A stretch of DNA of 64,000 bases from Bacillota bacterium (lineage in GTDB: Bacteria; Bacillota; Bacilli; Alicyclobacillales; SLC66). Position 1 is the first letter of the stretch. Each line of letters begins with the position of its first letter. The notes below the pieces were generated by a model. That model was not told the DNA's origin. It was given only the letters and a program-made list of their open reading frames with translations, and ran no database searches. The stretch is from assembly GCA_021828865.1 (NCBI GenBank), contig JAJZCW010000007.1:1-64000 (forward strand). The letters run 5' to 3'. This document shows positions 18,209 to 26,041 of the stretch, piece after piece. The position numbers and the translations under genes were made by a program.

Positions 18209-18463
18209 ATGGAGTATGTTAGGCATTGCCTGGAGACATTACCCTATCTCAACTTTTGGCGATCCACTCATCGAATTGTTGGCAATGACCCTCCATTTCG
18301 GCAAGTCGGAAGTACGCCACCCATCCCAGTATATAGGCATTCGAGTTTTAAAATAGAACAAGATGCCGAATTGGCTCAAGTAAAACGTTTGGTCGAGATT
18401 GGAACAAACACTTTTTTAGAGCCTTCCAGTCAGACTCAACATGAGACGACTCATTGCAGATGA
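18209..18463 (+). CDS. Unrecognised small ORF downstream of the leader
   Basis: An 84-residue reading frame from ATG 18209. The same frame stays open back to 18173, where ATT GTA GGT follows a good ribosome site (GTGGAGGGAT, 18161-18170), so the natural start may be a non-standard ATT. The ATG itself has no ribosome site. The protein is hydrophilic, with an aromatic N-terminal part (YLNFWRS) and no motif I recognise. Position after a terminator-bearing leader makes it a possible regulated gene, but a non-coding explanation remains open. Confidence 0.35.
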   Translation: MEYVRHCLETLPYLNFWRSTHRIVGNDPPFRQVGSTPPIPVYRHSSFKIEQDAELAQVKRLVEIGTNTFLEPSSQTQHETTHCR

Positions 18464-18503
18464 ATAAAGTCCCCCTCCTCCCCCTGCAATCATAATTCCG
18501 ATT

Positions 18504-18935
18504 TTAAAGATGTTCGGAAGAGATGTCTTCAACGAAATATTCAACGCGCCCTTTAATGGCGTCGCGAACTTCTCTGAACTTGTTCATCACTTTCTCTTCC
18601 GTTCCTGTTGCTCGAGCCGGATCCTCGAAACCCCAGTGTATTCGTTTCACGTGAGGAGGTGTAACTGGACATTTGTCATAGGCATCGCCACAGAGCGTGA
18701 TCGCGTAGTCTGATTGATTAAGCATCTCGTTATCAATCAGGTCCGAAGTATGACTTGAAATATCCACGCCAGCCTCTTTCATCACCTGCACGGCCTTCGG
18801 ATTGAGTCCATGCGCCTCAATCCCTCCACTGAGTACCGTAATTTTATCTCCAGCAAAGTGACGCGCCCATCCTTCGGCCATTTGCGAGCGGCATGAGTTT
18901 CCGGTACAGATAAAAAAGACAATCGGTTTTCTCAC
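18504..18935 (-). CDS. arsC: Arsenate reductase, thioredoxin-linked ArsC
   Basis: This enzyme reduces arsenate to arsenite in the cytoplasm. At 143 residues it has the low-molecular-weight phosphatase-like fold of Staphylococcus pI258 ArsC. The P-loop CTGNSCRS carries the nucleophile Cys10 plus Cys15. The redox relay Cys82 and Cys89 is present in [10 protein letters not shown], so thioredoxin-dependent recycling is expected. It is last gene of a minus-strand unit arsR - decayed arsB - arsC. The start codon lies only a few tens of bases after the arsB remnant. Confidence 0.95.
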   Translation of the reverse strand: MRKPIVFFICTGNSCRSQMAEGWARHFAGDKITVLSGGIEAHGLNPKAVQVMKEAGVDISSHTSDLIDNEMLNQSDYAITLCGDAYDKCPVTPPHVKRIHWGFEDPARATGTEEKVMNKFREVRDAIKGRVEYFVEDISSEHL

Positions 18936-18954
18936 GTTATTCTCTCCCTCGTTC

Positions 18955-19236
18955 TTTTTTATTTCTCCTGCTTAAAGGCCAGCGACATGTAACCACTCTT
19001 ATTTTGTCTAAAATCGTAGAGATGATAATAATCGCGACGAACGCGAGTGTTGCATCCCAAACAATTCGTGTCACCTCTACCACATCGTGAATGGTTACGA
19101 CTCGAAATAAGAGGGTTAATACAGCCCCGCCAAGCGCACTCCAGCAATGGAGAGGCCTCGCGGTTGCCATATCATAAATATCAGGGTTACAAGAAAAATT
19201 CCTGCAGCCACATAAGCAATGATGTCGATCCCAATC
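18955..19236 (-). pseudogene. arsB: Decayed arsB (As(III) efflux permease) N-terminal fragment
   Basis: Two reading frames together match the N-terminus of ArsB. First comes IAYVAAGIFLVTLIFMIWQP, then, after a one-base slip near 19150, WSALGGAVLTLLFRVV and IVWDATLAFVAIIIISTIL. Similarity stops after about 75 residues, whereas ArsB has more than 400. No proper start codon remains. The position between arsR and arsC is where a permease gene belongs. This unit can no longer make a pump. Confidence 0.8.
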
Positions 19237-19241
19237 TTCTT

Positions 19242-19571
19242 TTATAAATTACACTGAACTCGCAGCCCTTGTGATTTAAGCTCTTCAAGCTCTGCAGACA
19301 CGTCGGGCAACAATTTGACAAGGTCTTTAAGGAGCGGAAAAGCAACTTCGTGGAGGGAATAGAAAACCCACTGCGCAGTTTTCCGCTCCTTGACCAGACC
19401 CGCTTGCTTCAATTTTCTAAGGTGCTGCGAAACGCCGGGCTGGGACATGTCTAAAATCGCCACGAGTTCGCAAACACAGAGTTCATCTTTGGCAAGCAGA
19501 GCCAACATGTGAAGACGGGTCTTATCCCCCATGGCCTTATATATTTCTGCCATACTTTCGAAGGAGTCCAA
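19242..19571 (-). CDS. arsR: ArsR-family arsenite-responsive repressor
   Basis: A winged-helix repressor of 109 residues. The As(III)-binding motif ELCVCELV places Cys32 and Cys34 at the start of the DNA-recognition helix, as in plasmid R773-type ArsR. The helix-turn-helix follows (MSQPGVSQHLRKLKQAGLV) and then the wing. TTG 19571 has GGAGGTG upstream. It is first gene of the arsR - arsB' - arsC unit. It is also the likely regulator of the neighbouring arsD-arsA operon, because both promoters contain the core TTATATAA. Confidence 0.93.
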   Translation of the reverse strand: MDSFESMAEIYKAMGDKTRLHMLALLAKDELCVCELVAILDMSQPGVSQHLRKLKQAGLVKERKTAQWVFYSLHEVAFPLLKDLVKLLPDVSAELEELKSQGLRVQCNL

Positions 19572-19600
19572 TATGTCTTATTCACCTCCGAGTGGAACGT

Positions 19601-19610
19601 TTTATATAAA
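19601..19610. promoter_or_regulatory. Candidate ArsR operator / -10 region of arsR
   Basis: The perfect palindrome TTTATATAAA lies about 30 bases before the arsR start and provides a TATATA-type -10 box on the minus strand. Its core TTATATAA recurs in the longer inverted repeat upstream of the arsD-arsA operon. Confidence 0.45.
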
Positions 19611-19807
19611 GCATCGGTTCGAGTGCCCTTATTTTCATAAGGAAAATCTCCTCAGTCCCGGTGAATTTCACGCACAGCATAATGGCCACGACTGGACTCC
19701 GTGTCTCGCACCTGAAATCTCAAAAGGAAAGGAGCCTTCCCGCTTATTCCAGCACCATCACTCGTCATCCATTTGTGTCATTCTCTCCAAACTCTCCATT
19801 CGATACT

Positions 19808-19836
19808 AGGCCCGGCCCGACCACGATGGCGGGCCT
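19808..19836. terminator. GC-rich hairpin between the two arsenic units
   Basis: AGGCCCG (19808-19814) pairs perfectly with CGGGCCT (19830-19836). It sits just after the DsrE gene and may end that operon, but the T tract is poor on both strands. The rest of 19572-19844 holds no supported gene; a weak cobalamin-riboswitch-like stretch in it is discussed as a finding. Confidence 0.4.
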
Positions 19837-19844
19837 TATTCACC

Positions 19845-20198
19845 TTAGAACGTTAAAACGGTATATCCTTCCCGAGCGTAACGGGAGAAGGCATCACGAG
19901 CAAATTCCAGGTTAATGCTGTACTTGGTGGCGGGTTCCGTCAGTTTCCAGTTGTTCACTTGATTCGAGCAAGCGCCAACCATAAGACCCGCTTCCCTTAG
20001 TTCGGTCAAAGTCTTGTCTACTTCTGGTGGAACGGATTCGAGTAATTTTACGGCCCCCGTGAACAAGAAGACCTCCACGGCATCAATTTGATTTTCTTCC
20101 CTCGCGTCAAAAATCCGTTTGGCTACATGCATCCCCGACGTTACCTTATCCTTTTGATCCCATCCTGAGTTAATCACAATCGCAATTTTCCCACTCAT
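19845..20198 (-). CDS. DsrE/DsrF-like family protein
   Basis: A 117-residue protein of the DsrE fold, a Rossmann-like family of sulphur-relay and small thiol proteins. Typical features are the N-terminal strand KIAIVINSGW, the central VFLFTGAVKLLE and the motif GACSNQ, whose Cys is in the position of the family's active thiol. Its ATG overlaps the stop of arsA2 (ATGA), so it is translationally coupled to the arsenic operon. A thiol or persulphide role in arsenic handling is possible but is inference only. Confidence 0.78.
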   Translation of the reverse strand: MSGKIAIVINSGWDQKDKVTSGMHVAKRIFDAREENQIDAVEVFLFTGAVKLLESVPPEVDKTLTELREAGLMVGACSNQVNNWKLTEPATKYSINLEFARDAFSRYAREGYTVLTF

Positions 20199-21124
20199 CG
20201 TATCGTCTCCTTCGATGTTTCAATCATTTCCTTCGCGAATCGTTTCAAGAGCTCCGCGCCAATGATTTCATCGTCTTGCAAGGTCGCAACAGCAATGGTT
20301 CGGTTAGTGTTGCGTTTTTTCAATCGGTCAATGTGCCCCATTTGCAATTCCAAGCGCTTACCAAACAAGCGACTGGTCGCAGCCTCTTTGGGAAGTACTT
20401 GATTCACGATAATGCCTTGCGTGTAAATGTGGGTTCGTTCTAAATCCGCAATCGCTCGCTCCATTTCCGCAATTGGCGTCGATTCCGGCAACGTGACGAA
20501 CAACATCCCCGTTTCATCTTGATCTTGCAACGTACGAATTGCTGTATTCATTCGAGCCAATTGAGCATCGTCCAAAGCCGCGGTTTCTGCCGTAAAGGCA
20601 TCCTTATGCTCTAGCTCTTCTTCGTAATCCCAAGACAACTGCAGAAGGCGGACGGTGTGACCCGTCGGGGCCGTATCAAACACGGTCACATCAAACTCAT
20701 CACTCAACACGTAGTCAAGAAATTCCTGAAAGACAGCCACTTCTTCTGTGCAGGGGGAATTCAGTTCTTCACTGACGCGTCCGACGGTCTCAGCGTCTTG
20801 AAACTGATATTCCAGCGAGTCCAGCACTTGATTACGGTAGGCGTCAAACGCCACCTTTGGGTCAATTCGAACCAGCCATAGATTCGAGCCGGAAATTTGA
20901 CGTGGGACTGAGGTAACCGTTTCACCGAACACGTTCCCGATGTGAGCCGCGGGATCGGTGGTCACAAGCAACGTTTTGAAGCCTTGGTCCGCTGCAAACA
21001 ACGCCGTTGTAGACGCGAGCATCGTTTTTCCCACGCCCCCTTTTCCAGCCAGGAAAATTCTCCGGCGCTTATCGCCCCGAGGCAGCAGTAGGTCGGCAGG
21101 GAGCTGATCATAGTTGAATGGCAT
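20195..21124 (-). CDS. arsA2: ArsA ATPase, second half encoded as a separate protein (ArsA2)
   Basis: A 309-residue anion-pump ATPase domain equal to the C-terminal half of classical ArsA (about 583 residues). P-loop GKGGVGKT at 27-34, Cys125 in SPCTEEV (the position of the A2 metal-binding Cys), and the ArsA signature DTAPTGHT at 150-157 are present. ATG 21124 follows GGGAGGG by 9 bases inside the end of arsA1, in a different frame. This shows a true second gene rather than a simple frameshift. The long upstream extension of the frame to 21199 is only the arsA1 shadow. The protein should pair with ArsA1 and energise an As(III) permease. Confidence 0.92.
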   Translation of the reverse strand: MPFNYDQLPADLLLPRGDKRRRIFLAGKGGVGKTMLASTTALFAADQGFKTLLVTTDPAAHIGNVFGETVTSVPRQISGSNLWLVRIDPKVAFDAYRNQVLDSLEYQFQDAETVGRVSEELNSPCTEEVAVFQEFLDYVLSDEFDVTVFDTAPTGHTVRLLQLSWDYEEELEHKDAFTAETAALDDAQLARMNTAIRTLQDQDETGMLFVTLPESTPIAEMERAIADLERTHIYTQGIIVNQVLPKEAATSRLFGKRLELQMGHIDRLKKRNTNRTIAVATLQDDEIIGAELLKRFAKEMIETSKETIR

Positions 21125-21983
21125 GTTGTAAATCCCTCCCGACTTGCTCCAGCATCGCGATCCCTTTGACCTCATCTGCATAGAGAGGCATGTACCCAAT
21201 CGAACCTACAAAGTGAGACCTCAGATCTTGAATAAACGGTTCTTGCTTCTGCCACCTGCGACTAGAATAGGGGTGAGTACGTTCGTCTTCCGGAATGACC
21301 CCGTTCACAATGGCGACCTGATTTGAAATCTCCAGTTTCTGTAGTTCACCCGCCGAACGCAGCATCTCATCCATCGGCAGTCGGGCGGGCTGTGTGACAA
21401 ACACAAACGTGGTGGTTTCCGGGTCTTGCAGCGCGCGCACCGCGTTGTCATATTGTTCCTTGGATGCCGCAAGCGCATCCACACTGCCGATGCAGGTTTG
21501 CCCGCTTCCTTGCGCACTTTCCTCAATGTGTAAACTCCAACTGCTCGGCAATTCCAGCAAGCGTAGTGTGTGCCCTGTGGGTGCCGTATCAAACACCACC
21601 CATTCATAGTCAGGCTGATGCATACAAGCGATAAACTGGTCAAAGGTTGCGATTTCTTCCGTACAAGGCCCACTCATCTTTTCTTCCGCAGCCTGCACGA
21701 ACTCTTCCGGAAATAACTCTCGAAGAGGAGCCAAGGCCCGGTCTTTATAGGTCTGTAGGGCTTGATTCGGGTTAATCTCCTGAATGAACAAATACGGAAC
21801 GCCTTGAACCGCTCGGGCTTCGAGACCCACTTCTTGCCCAAACACGTCTCCTAAGTTCGAAGCCGGATCCGTGGTGACGAGCAGCGTCCTCGCACCTTGC
21901 TTCGCTAACATGACGGCCGTTGCGGAAGAAAGGGAAGTCTTTCCGACACCGCCTTTCCCGGAAAAGAAAAGATACTTGGTCAT
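21108..21983 (-). CDS. arsA1: ArsA ATPase, first half encoded as a separate protein (ArsA1)
   Basis: A 291-residue ATPase domain matching the N-terminal half of ArsA. P-loop GKGGVGKT at 9-16, Cys107 in SGPCTEE and Cys164 in GQTCIGS (in the region of the second A1 metal ligand), and the signature DTAPTGHT at 132-139 are seen. It overlaps arsA2 by 17 bases. It starts two bases after the arsD stop. A split ArsA pair has been characterised from Alkaliphilus metalliredigens, so the arrangement is known but uncommon. ArsA1 and ArsA2 together carry the three Cys needed for As(III) activation. Confidence 0.93.
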   Translation of the reverse strand: MTKYLFFSGKGGVGKTSLSSATAVMLAKQGARTLLVTTDPASNLGDVFGQEVGLEARAVQGVPYLFIQEINPNQALQTYKDRALAPLRELFPEEFVQAAEEKMSGPCTEEIATFDQFIACMHQPDYEWVVFDTAPTGHTLRLLELPSSWSLHIEESAQGSGQTCIGSVDALAASKEQYDNAVRALQDPETTTFVFVTQPARLPMDEMLRSAGELQKLEISNQVAIVNGVIPEDERTHPYSSRRWQKQEPFIQDLRSHFVGSIGYMPLYADEVKGIAMLEQVGRDLQHAIQL

Positions 21984-21985
21984 GA

Positions 21986-22285
21986 TTAGGACTCCCTTGC
22001 TGCAAACAATTCGTCCATTTGCGGATAGCGACCCATGGATCGAATTTCCCCATCCACAGTGACTATCGGTAACACTGTCAAGCCTTGCTTCATCATGGTT
22101 TCATATACGCGTTTGTTCGAAGCGAACGCCGCCGAATCCCGGCTCATCATGTGACGAGCCACGGTGTGTCCGTCCGTCTTGAGCATCTCCACCATCTCAC
22201 CTACGCGAATCAATTCCGGGTCAGGAGAGGTACCACACACCCCGGTAGAGCAACACATTTCTGGATCAAAAAAGTCAATTTTCAC
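21986..22285 (-). CDS. arsD: ArsD arsenite metallochaperone
   Basis: ArsD carries As(III) to ArsA and raises its affinity. The protein has 99 residues, with the diagnostic Cys11-Cys12 pair and Cys17 in DPEMCCSTGVCG, equal to Cys12, Cys13 and Cys18 of plasmid R773 ArsD. The later C-terminal Cys pairs of some ArsD proteins are absent, which is common. I chose GTG 22285, 8 bases after AGGAGG, rather than the TTG at 22306. It lies immediately before arsA1. Confidence 0.94.
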   Translation of the reverse strand: MKIDFFDPEMCCSTGVCGTSPDPELIRVGEMVEMLKTDGHTVARHMMSRDSAAFASNKRVYETMMKQGLTVLPIVTVDGEIRSMGRYPQMDELFAARES

Positions 22286-22315
22286 TCCCGATTCCTCCTC
22301 TTTCAAATATCCAAA

Positions 22316-22591
22316 TTAGGAGCAACAGCTTCCCGAGCCACACCCGCATGACGAACCTGCCGTCACCACGTTCAGTTCCGTTTTCCCGGACCGGAACATG
22401 TCCTCCGCAAATTCATCCGCCTTCATCGTCGCGGTGAGTTTGACCTGACGAACCAGAGCAAGGACCTCTTGCAAATCTGCATTACTCGCCCCAATCTCTC
22501 TCGCTTTGGGTACGTGATAGTCCAAACAGGAAGTACATCCCACGGCCACAGCGGCCGCCACCTGGATTAGTTCCTTTGTGAGTTCATTCAA
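22316..22591 (-). CDS. AhpD/carboxymuconolactone decarboxylase-like protein with Cys-rich tail
   Basis: A 91-residue helical protein of the AhpD-like superfamily. The redox motif is GCTSCLDYH, giving Cys19, Cys22 and His26 (the family's C-x2-C-x3-H). The C-terminus is an unusual tail, SSCGCGSGSCCS, with Cys82, Cys84, Cys89 and Cys90. It is the first gene of the arsD-arsA operon, starting at TTG 22591 behind AAGGATGGTGG. A disulphide-reducing or As(III)-binding role is inference from the Cys residues and the operon; I know of no proven function for this variant. Confidence 0.82.
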   Translation of the reverse strand: MNELTKELIQVAAAVAVGCTSCLDYHVPKAREIGASNADLQEVLALVRQVKLTATMKADEFAEDMFRSGKTELNVVTAGSSCGCGSGSCCS

Positions 22592-22611
22592 CCCGAACCA
22601 CCATCCTTGTA

Positions 22612-22663
22612 ATATTATATAATAATATGCTTATATAATATACGGCACAAGTTGATTTTGCAA
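22612..22663 (-). promoter_or_regulatory. Promoter and palindromic ArsR-type operator of the arsD-arsA operon
   Basis: On the minus strand TTGCAA (22658-22663), a 17-base spacer and TATTAT (22635-22640) form a promoter. An 11-base perfect inverted repeat, ATATTATATAA (22612-22622) and TTATATAATAT (22631-22641), separated by 8 bases, covers the -10 box and start region. This geometry is typical of ArsR/SmtB operators and suggests arsenite-inducible control. Confidence 0.75.
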
Positions 22664-22808
22664 GACCCGTGTATTTGATAAGTTAGTTTTGAGCCACTTT
22701 TCGCTTGGTTGATCGAGCAAAAAGTGAGCCACCTGTTTTCCAATTCGATCCCTTCACGAGTATGCTTAAGTTGGCTACTAAAAGCAGAAAGTGAGGGAAC
22801 AAAAAAGG

Positions 22809-24093
22809 ATGATCCAAGTGGCTCAATTTCATCTTATCAGAATCCTCTTTGAAAGAGAAAACCTTTCTCAGCGGGAAATTGCCCGTAAACTAGGAGTTTC
22901 TCGCAATACCGTCAGCAAATATCTGCGTCAGAACACGCCTCCCACTGCCGCTCATCGGCGTATCGCCGGCTTCGCGATGAGTATGGATTTCAAGGCTCGC
23001 AATCGAACATTCGAAAAGTGGTGGCTTCACGGAAAGCAGTGAAAAAAGAAGTCTTTATCCCGCTGTCGTTTGCACTTGGGCAACAGTTTCAATTTGACTG
23101 GGGTGAGGCCGATGTTCGGATCAATGGCCAGGTCACGCGCATCTATCTTTTCTGCATGGAATTGTCGGCCAGTCGGAAAAAGTTTGTCTGGGCCTACCGC
23201 AATGAGCAGCAGGAATCATTTTTGGACGGATTCGTTCGTGGATTTGACTACTTTGGCGGGGTTCACGCGATCGGTCTGTTCGACAATCTGAAGAGTGCCG
23301 TTAAGAAAATACTGACGGGGCGTACTCGCGAGGAACAAGAGTCATTTATCGCGCTACAAGCCCACTATGTGTTTGAAGCTGAATTTAGTAATCCCAATCG
23401 GGGTAATGAAAAAGGTATAGTTGAGGGACTTGTCAGTTATGTGCGGCGGAATGCCTTGGCTCCCGTTCCGGAAGTGGTGAGCTTGGAGGAGGTCGACACG
23501 CAGATTCTGATCCCTTGGTGTGAGCAATCGGCCACTATTGATCGTGTACCGCAAACCACGGAGACCGTGGCACAAGTGTATGAGAGGGAACGTGCCATAT
23601 TACATCCCTTGCCACCCCAACCGTTTGAAGCATGTCGGCTGCAGCCTGGAAAGGTGAGTAAGATTTCCACTGTGACGTTTGACACCAATCAGTATTCAGT
23701 GCCCAGTCAGTATGCCGGTCAAATCGTGTGGGTGAAAGGCTTCGTTGATCAGGTGATCATCGTGGCTCAAAACGAAGTGATCGCAGCGCATCAACGCAGT
23801 CGAAATCGGCAACATATGATATTGGAACTGGATCGTTATCTGGATGTGTTGCTCAAAAAACCAAGAGCAGTAGGGATGCACGGGTGATTCACAGCGATCA
23901 AGTACCGGACGTGTTTCGACGCGTCCACGCCAAAATGCGGGAACGGCAAGAGGCAGAAGGTGATCGCTTGTTCGTCCGCTTCCTTCTCTTACACCGGCAG
24001 GTGGGGATGGATCGTTTGCGCCAGGCATTGGAAGAGGCGGAGCGTATCCAAACGTATCATTTTGAAGGACTCAATGGATCCAGAACCAATTGA
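22809..24093 (+). pseudogene. istA: istA transposase, broken into three frames
   Basis: The N-terminal helix-turn-helix (LSQREIARKLGVSRNTVSKYL) is intact to about 22945. The following linker is shortened and shifts frame near 23020. The catalytic core continues to 23887 with FDWGEADV (first Asp), a second-Asp region GLFDNLKSAV and NRGNEKGIVEGLV (Glu). A last slip near 23880 leads to the C-terminal tail that ends at 24093. IstA drives IS21 cut-and-paste insertion, but with two frame changes and a missing linker no active enzyme is expected. Confidence 0.85.
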
Positions 24094-24214
24094 CGAATCC
24101 CCGACCCTCTACGCCACTTCCCACCGAACAGGTGCCGAAAGATCTGACGAATTACGTGGTGCAACACTCCGATCTACAAATGTATAACCAATTGTCTGGT
24201 GGGAGGGAATGACC

Positions 24215-24455
24215 ATGACGACCGATCTGCTACTGGCTCATCACCTGAAACAACTGCGGTTGCCGACGATCGCGAAACAGTACGCCTCTCTCGCCAGAGA
24301 AGCGGTGGAGCATGGATTATCCTATGAAGGCTACTTGTTGGCACTCGTAGAGCAGGAAACGGCGTCACGGGAAGAAAACCAGCGACAGCTACGCATGAGA
24401 CATGCTACGTTCCCCGTGCCCAAAACCCTTGATACATTTGAATTTCACTATATTC
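24215..24455 (+). pseudogene. istB: istB helper ATPase, N-terminal fragment
   Basis: Starting at ATG 24215, 8 bases after GGGAGG, the frame reads the typical IstB N-terminus (HHLKQLRLPTIAKQY, then YEGYLLALVEQE, then FPVPKTLDTFEF). IstB similarity ends near 24450, before the AAA+ Walker motifs. The same point is the 3' break of an opposing recombinase gene, so a deletion or recombination joined two elements here. Confidence 0.85.
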
Positions 24456-25095
24456 CCTCATGGAAATTCGCTCCGCGAAGCTCGATCTTTTCAGAGTGCC
24501 CACGGTACAGGTTTTCCGCCAATTTGCGGGCCGTTTCAACACGGTGAAGACTGCCATTTTGCCGTCTTACTTCAAAGACTGCACGACCCGGTGCTCGCCC
24601 TTCGACGAGGTGGGCCAAATGGCGCATGTACGCCGGGTCCACCTGTACAACGCGGTCTTTCCCACCCTTGTCGCCCCAAAAAATTACACAATTTTGTTTG
24701 AAATCAATGTCTTGGGCCTGAATGAGCAGTGCAGCCGTAATGCGCGCCCCTGTCTCCATGCCAAATCGCGCCATCTCCGAAAATACGGTTGCATTGGGCG
24801 AGCGGCTCTTCGCCAAAAGCTCGACCATCCTTTGCGCTTGTTCCTGTGTGATGATTAGCCCCTTGTGCGCATCCACCAGTCGCCGAACCGCATCGATCTC
24901 CTTGGCACGCGCCAACATTTCATCTTTATTGATCATGCGGACACGCGTACGCATTTGCTCGCGTGCTAAATTTTGTAACTTTGAAAGTGCATGCACATAC
25001 GTTTTGGCAGTCCCGGCAGCCAGTTCGCCCGATTGGAACCGTGTAAAGCAATGTTCCATGTACTCCCGACCGTGGGCACTACTAACAAACCGCAA
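24448..25095 (-). pseudogene. Tyrosine recombinase/integrase lacking its C-terminus
   Basis: A 215-residue N-terminal and central part of a site-specific tyrosine recombinase. The first catalytic Arg is in ETGARITAALL and the catalytic Lys region is GDKGGKDRVV. The HxxR motif and the Tyr nucleophile should follow ELRGANFHE, but the frame meets foreign sequence (the istB fragment) and stops. The probable start is the TTG at 25095; the frame is open upstream to the stop of another recombinase fragment at 25114. It is inactive as it stands. Confidence 0.75.
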
Positions 25096-25113
25096 GTCCG
25101 TGACTCCATGTTG

Positions 25114-25275
25114 CTAAAAAACGAACCGCGCAAACGCATCTGCAATTCGGGCGTAGTTATTGGTCGTGGCGTGCGAATGCGTGTGCGCCATATCAAGCCC
25201 GCGCCTGCAAACTGGTGGGGTGATCGCCTTTCGCGACCAACTTCGGGTGAACCAATGCCGAAGGTGTTGCGGAGT
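25114..25275 (-). pseudogene. C-terminal fragment of a second tyrosine recombinase
   Basis: About 50 residues read HLRHWF (HxxR box), then AHTHSHATTNNYARIADAF, which fits the final LGHxxxxTTxxYARI block with the catalytic Tyr of an integrase. No N-terminal part is readable upstream because of frame changes. It lies head to tail, 18 bases before the next recombinase fragment. The pair may derive from an element with tandem recombinases. Confidence 0.6.
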
Positions 25276-25910
25276 TCGGCCACTCCATGCTGAGTCTTGC
25301 GTGTTCGATTGGTGTTGCGTGGGTTCCGTCCGATCCGCCTGCGTGACGAGCCATTGGCATCCGTACACAGGTTGGTGTTTACGTCCGGGCGTTTTCTCAC
25401 ATGAACTGCTGATTGCTCACCGTACTTCGCGCGCCGGTATGTATCGCTCATCGCTTTGCATACCCATCGGTGTTACGCACGTTTTCGGTTTGCCCCCTGC
25501 TTCCAGGTGAGTCCTGCCTTCTGATCGGCCTTTCCGTTTTTGCGCCGATCCTGCATCTTCTTCTTTCCTGAATGATAATTGTGATGAACTGCCTTCGGCT
25601 GATGAATGGGCTCACCAACCGGCGCTCGACATCTGTCGGGGCCTGGTTGCGAAACCATGATTCCGCTTTGACAACGCAAAAAAGCGCTGTCCCGAGTTTC
25701 CCTATCTCACCGATTAGGTGGGAAGCAGGTTACTCGTTACACCGCTGTGCTGACCATACCTATTCCCGGAAGAACGGATATGGCGGGTGTTACGCGCTAG
25801 ACAAGGTGTCTAATTCAATTGAAGCACGGATTTCCGATTCGTGGAATCCGGACGTAAAGTCGGATGCCCGATCGTAAAGCAATCTTTTCATCCGAATGTC
25901 CTTTCATTCA
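25276..25910 (+). other. About 630 bases with no supported gene
   Basis: Short frames occur on both strands but none has a ribosome site, recognisable motif or family-like sequence. The base composition is mixed. The stretch is best read as decayed mobile DNA between the recombinase fragments and the first toxin-antitoxin locus. Confidence 0.6.
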
Positions 25911-25916
25911 TATACG

Positions 25917-25925
25917 TGCTATAAT
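25917..25925 (+). promoter_or_regulatory. Extended -10 promoter before the first toxin-antitoxin locus
   Basis: TGCTATAAT (25917-25925) is a perfect extended -10 element; the -35 region is weak. A second TATAAT occurs at 25964-25969. Either could drive the antitoxin-toxin pair that starts at 26042. Confidence 0.45.
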
Positions 25926-26041
25926 GTGTGATTAGAAGTGTGATAAAACGTGTGTTTGAAGCATATAATAAATGGCCAAATTGAGGAGAGGTTGTTGTGG
26001 CAGTCACTCATTAATTTCCCTTAAAATGGAAGGATGGGCTC

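Larger units (their letters stand above)
22690..24455 (+). mobile_element. IS21-family insertion sequence remnant
   Basis: A left end with repeated terminal-type motifs (GAGCCACTTTT at 22692 and TGAGCCACC near 22731) is followed by istA-like and istB-like frames in the usual order. istA is broken into three frames and istB stops after about 80 codons at a junction with a recombinase gene. No right end is seen, so the element cannot move by itself. It lies just upstream of the arsenic operon promoter. Confidence 0.8.

Noticed and set aside
19560-19660. TPP-riboswitch-like boxes (CTGAGG..., GAACCGATGC) on the minus strand before arsR
   Set aside because: The order is incomplete: the closing GG-TAAT-CC-GCG-AGGGA boxes are missing and the downstream gene is arsenic-related.
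24966-25451. 161-codon minus-strand ORF across the recombinase fragments
   Set aside because: The recombinase-like sequence lies in another frame. This one is Arg/Thr-rich and without motifs.
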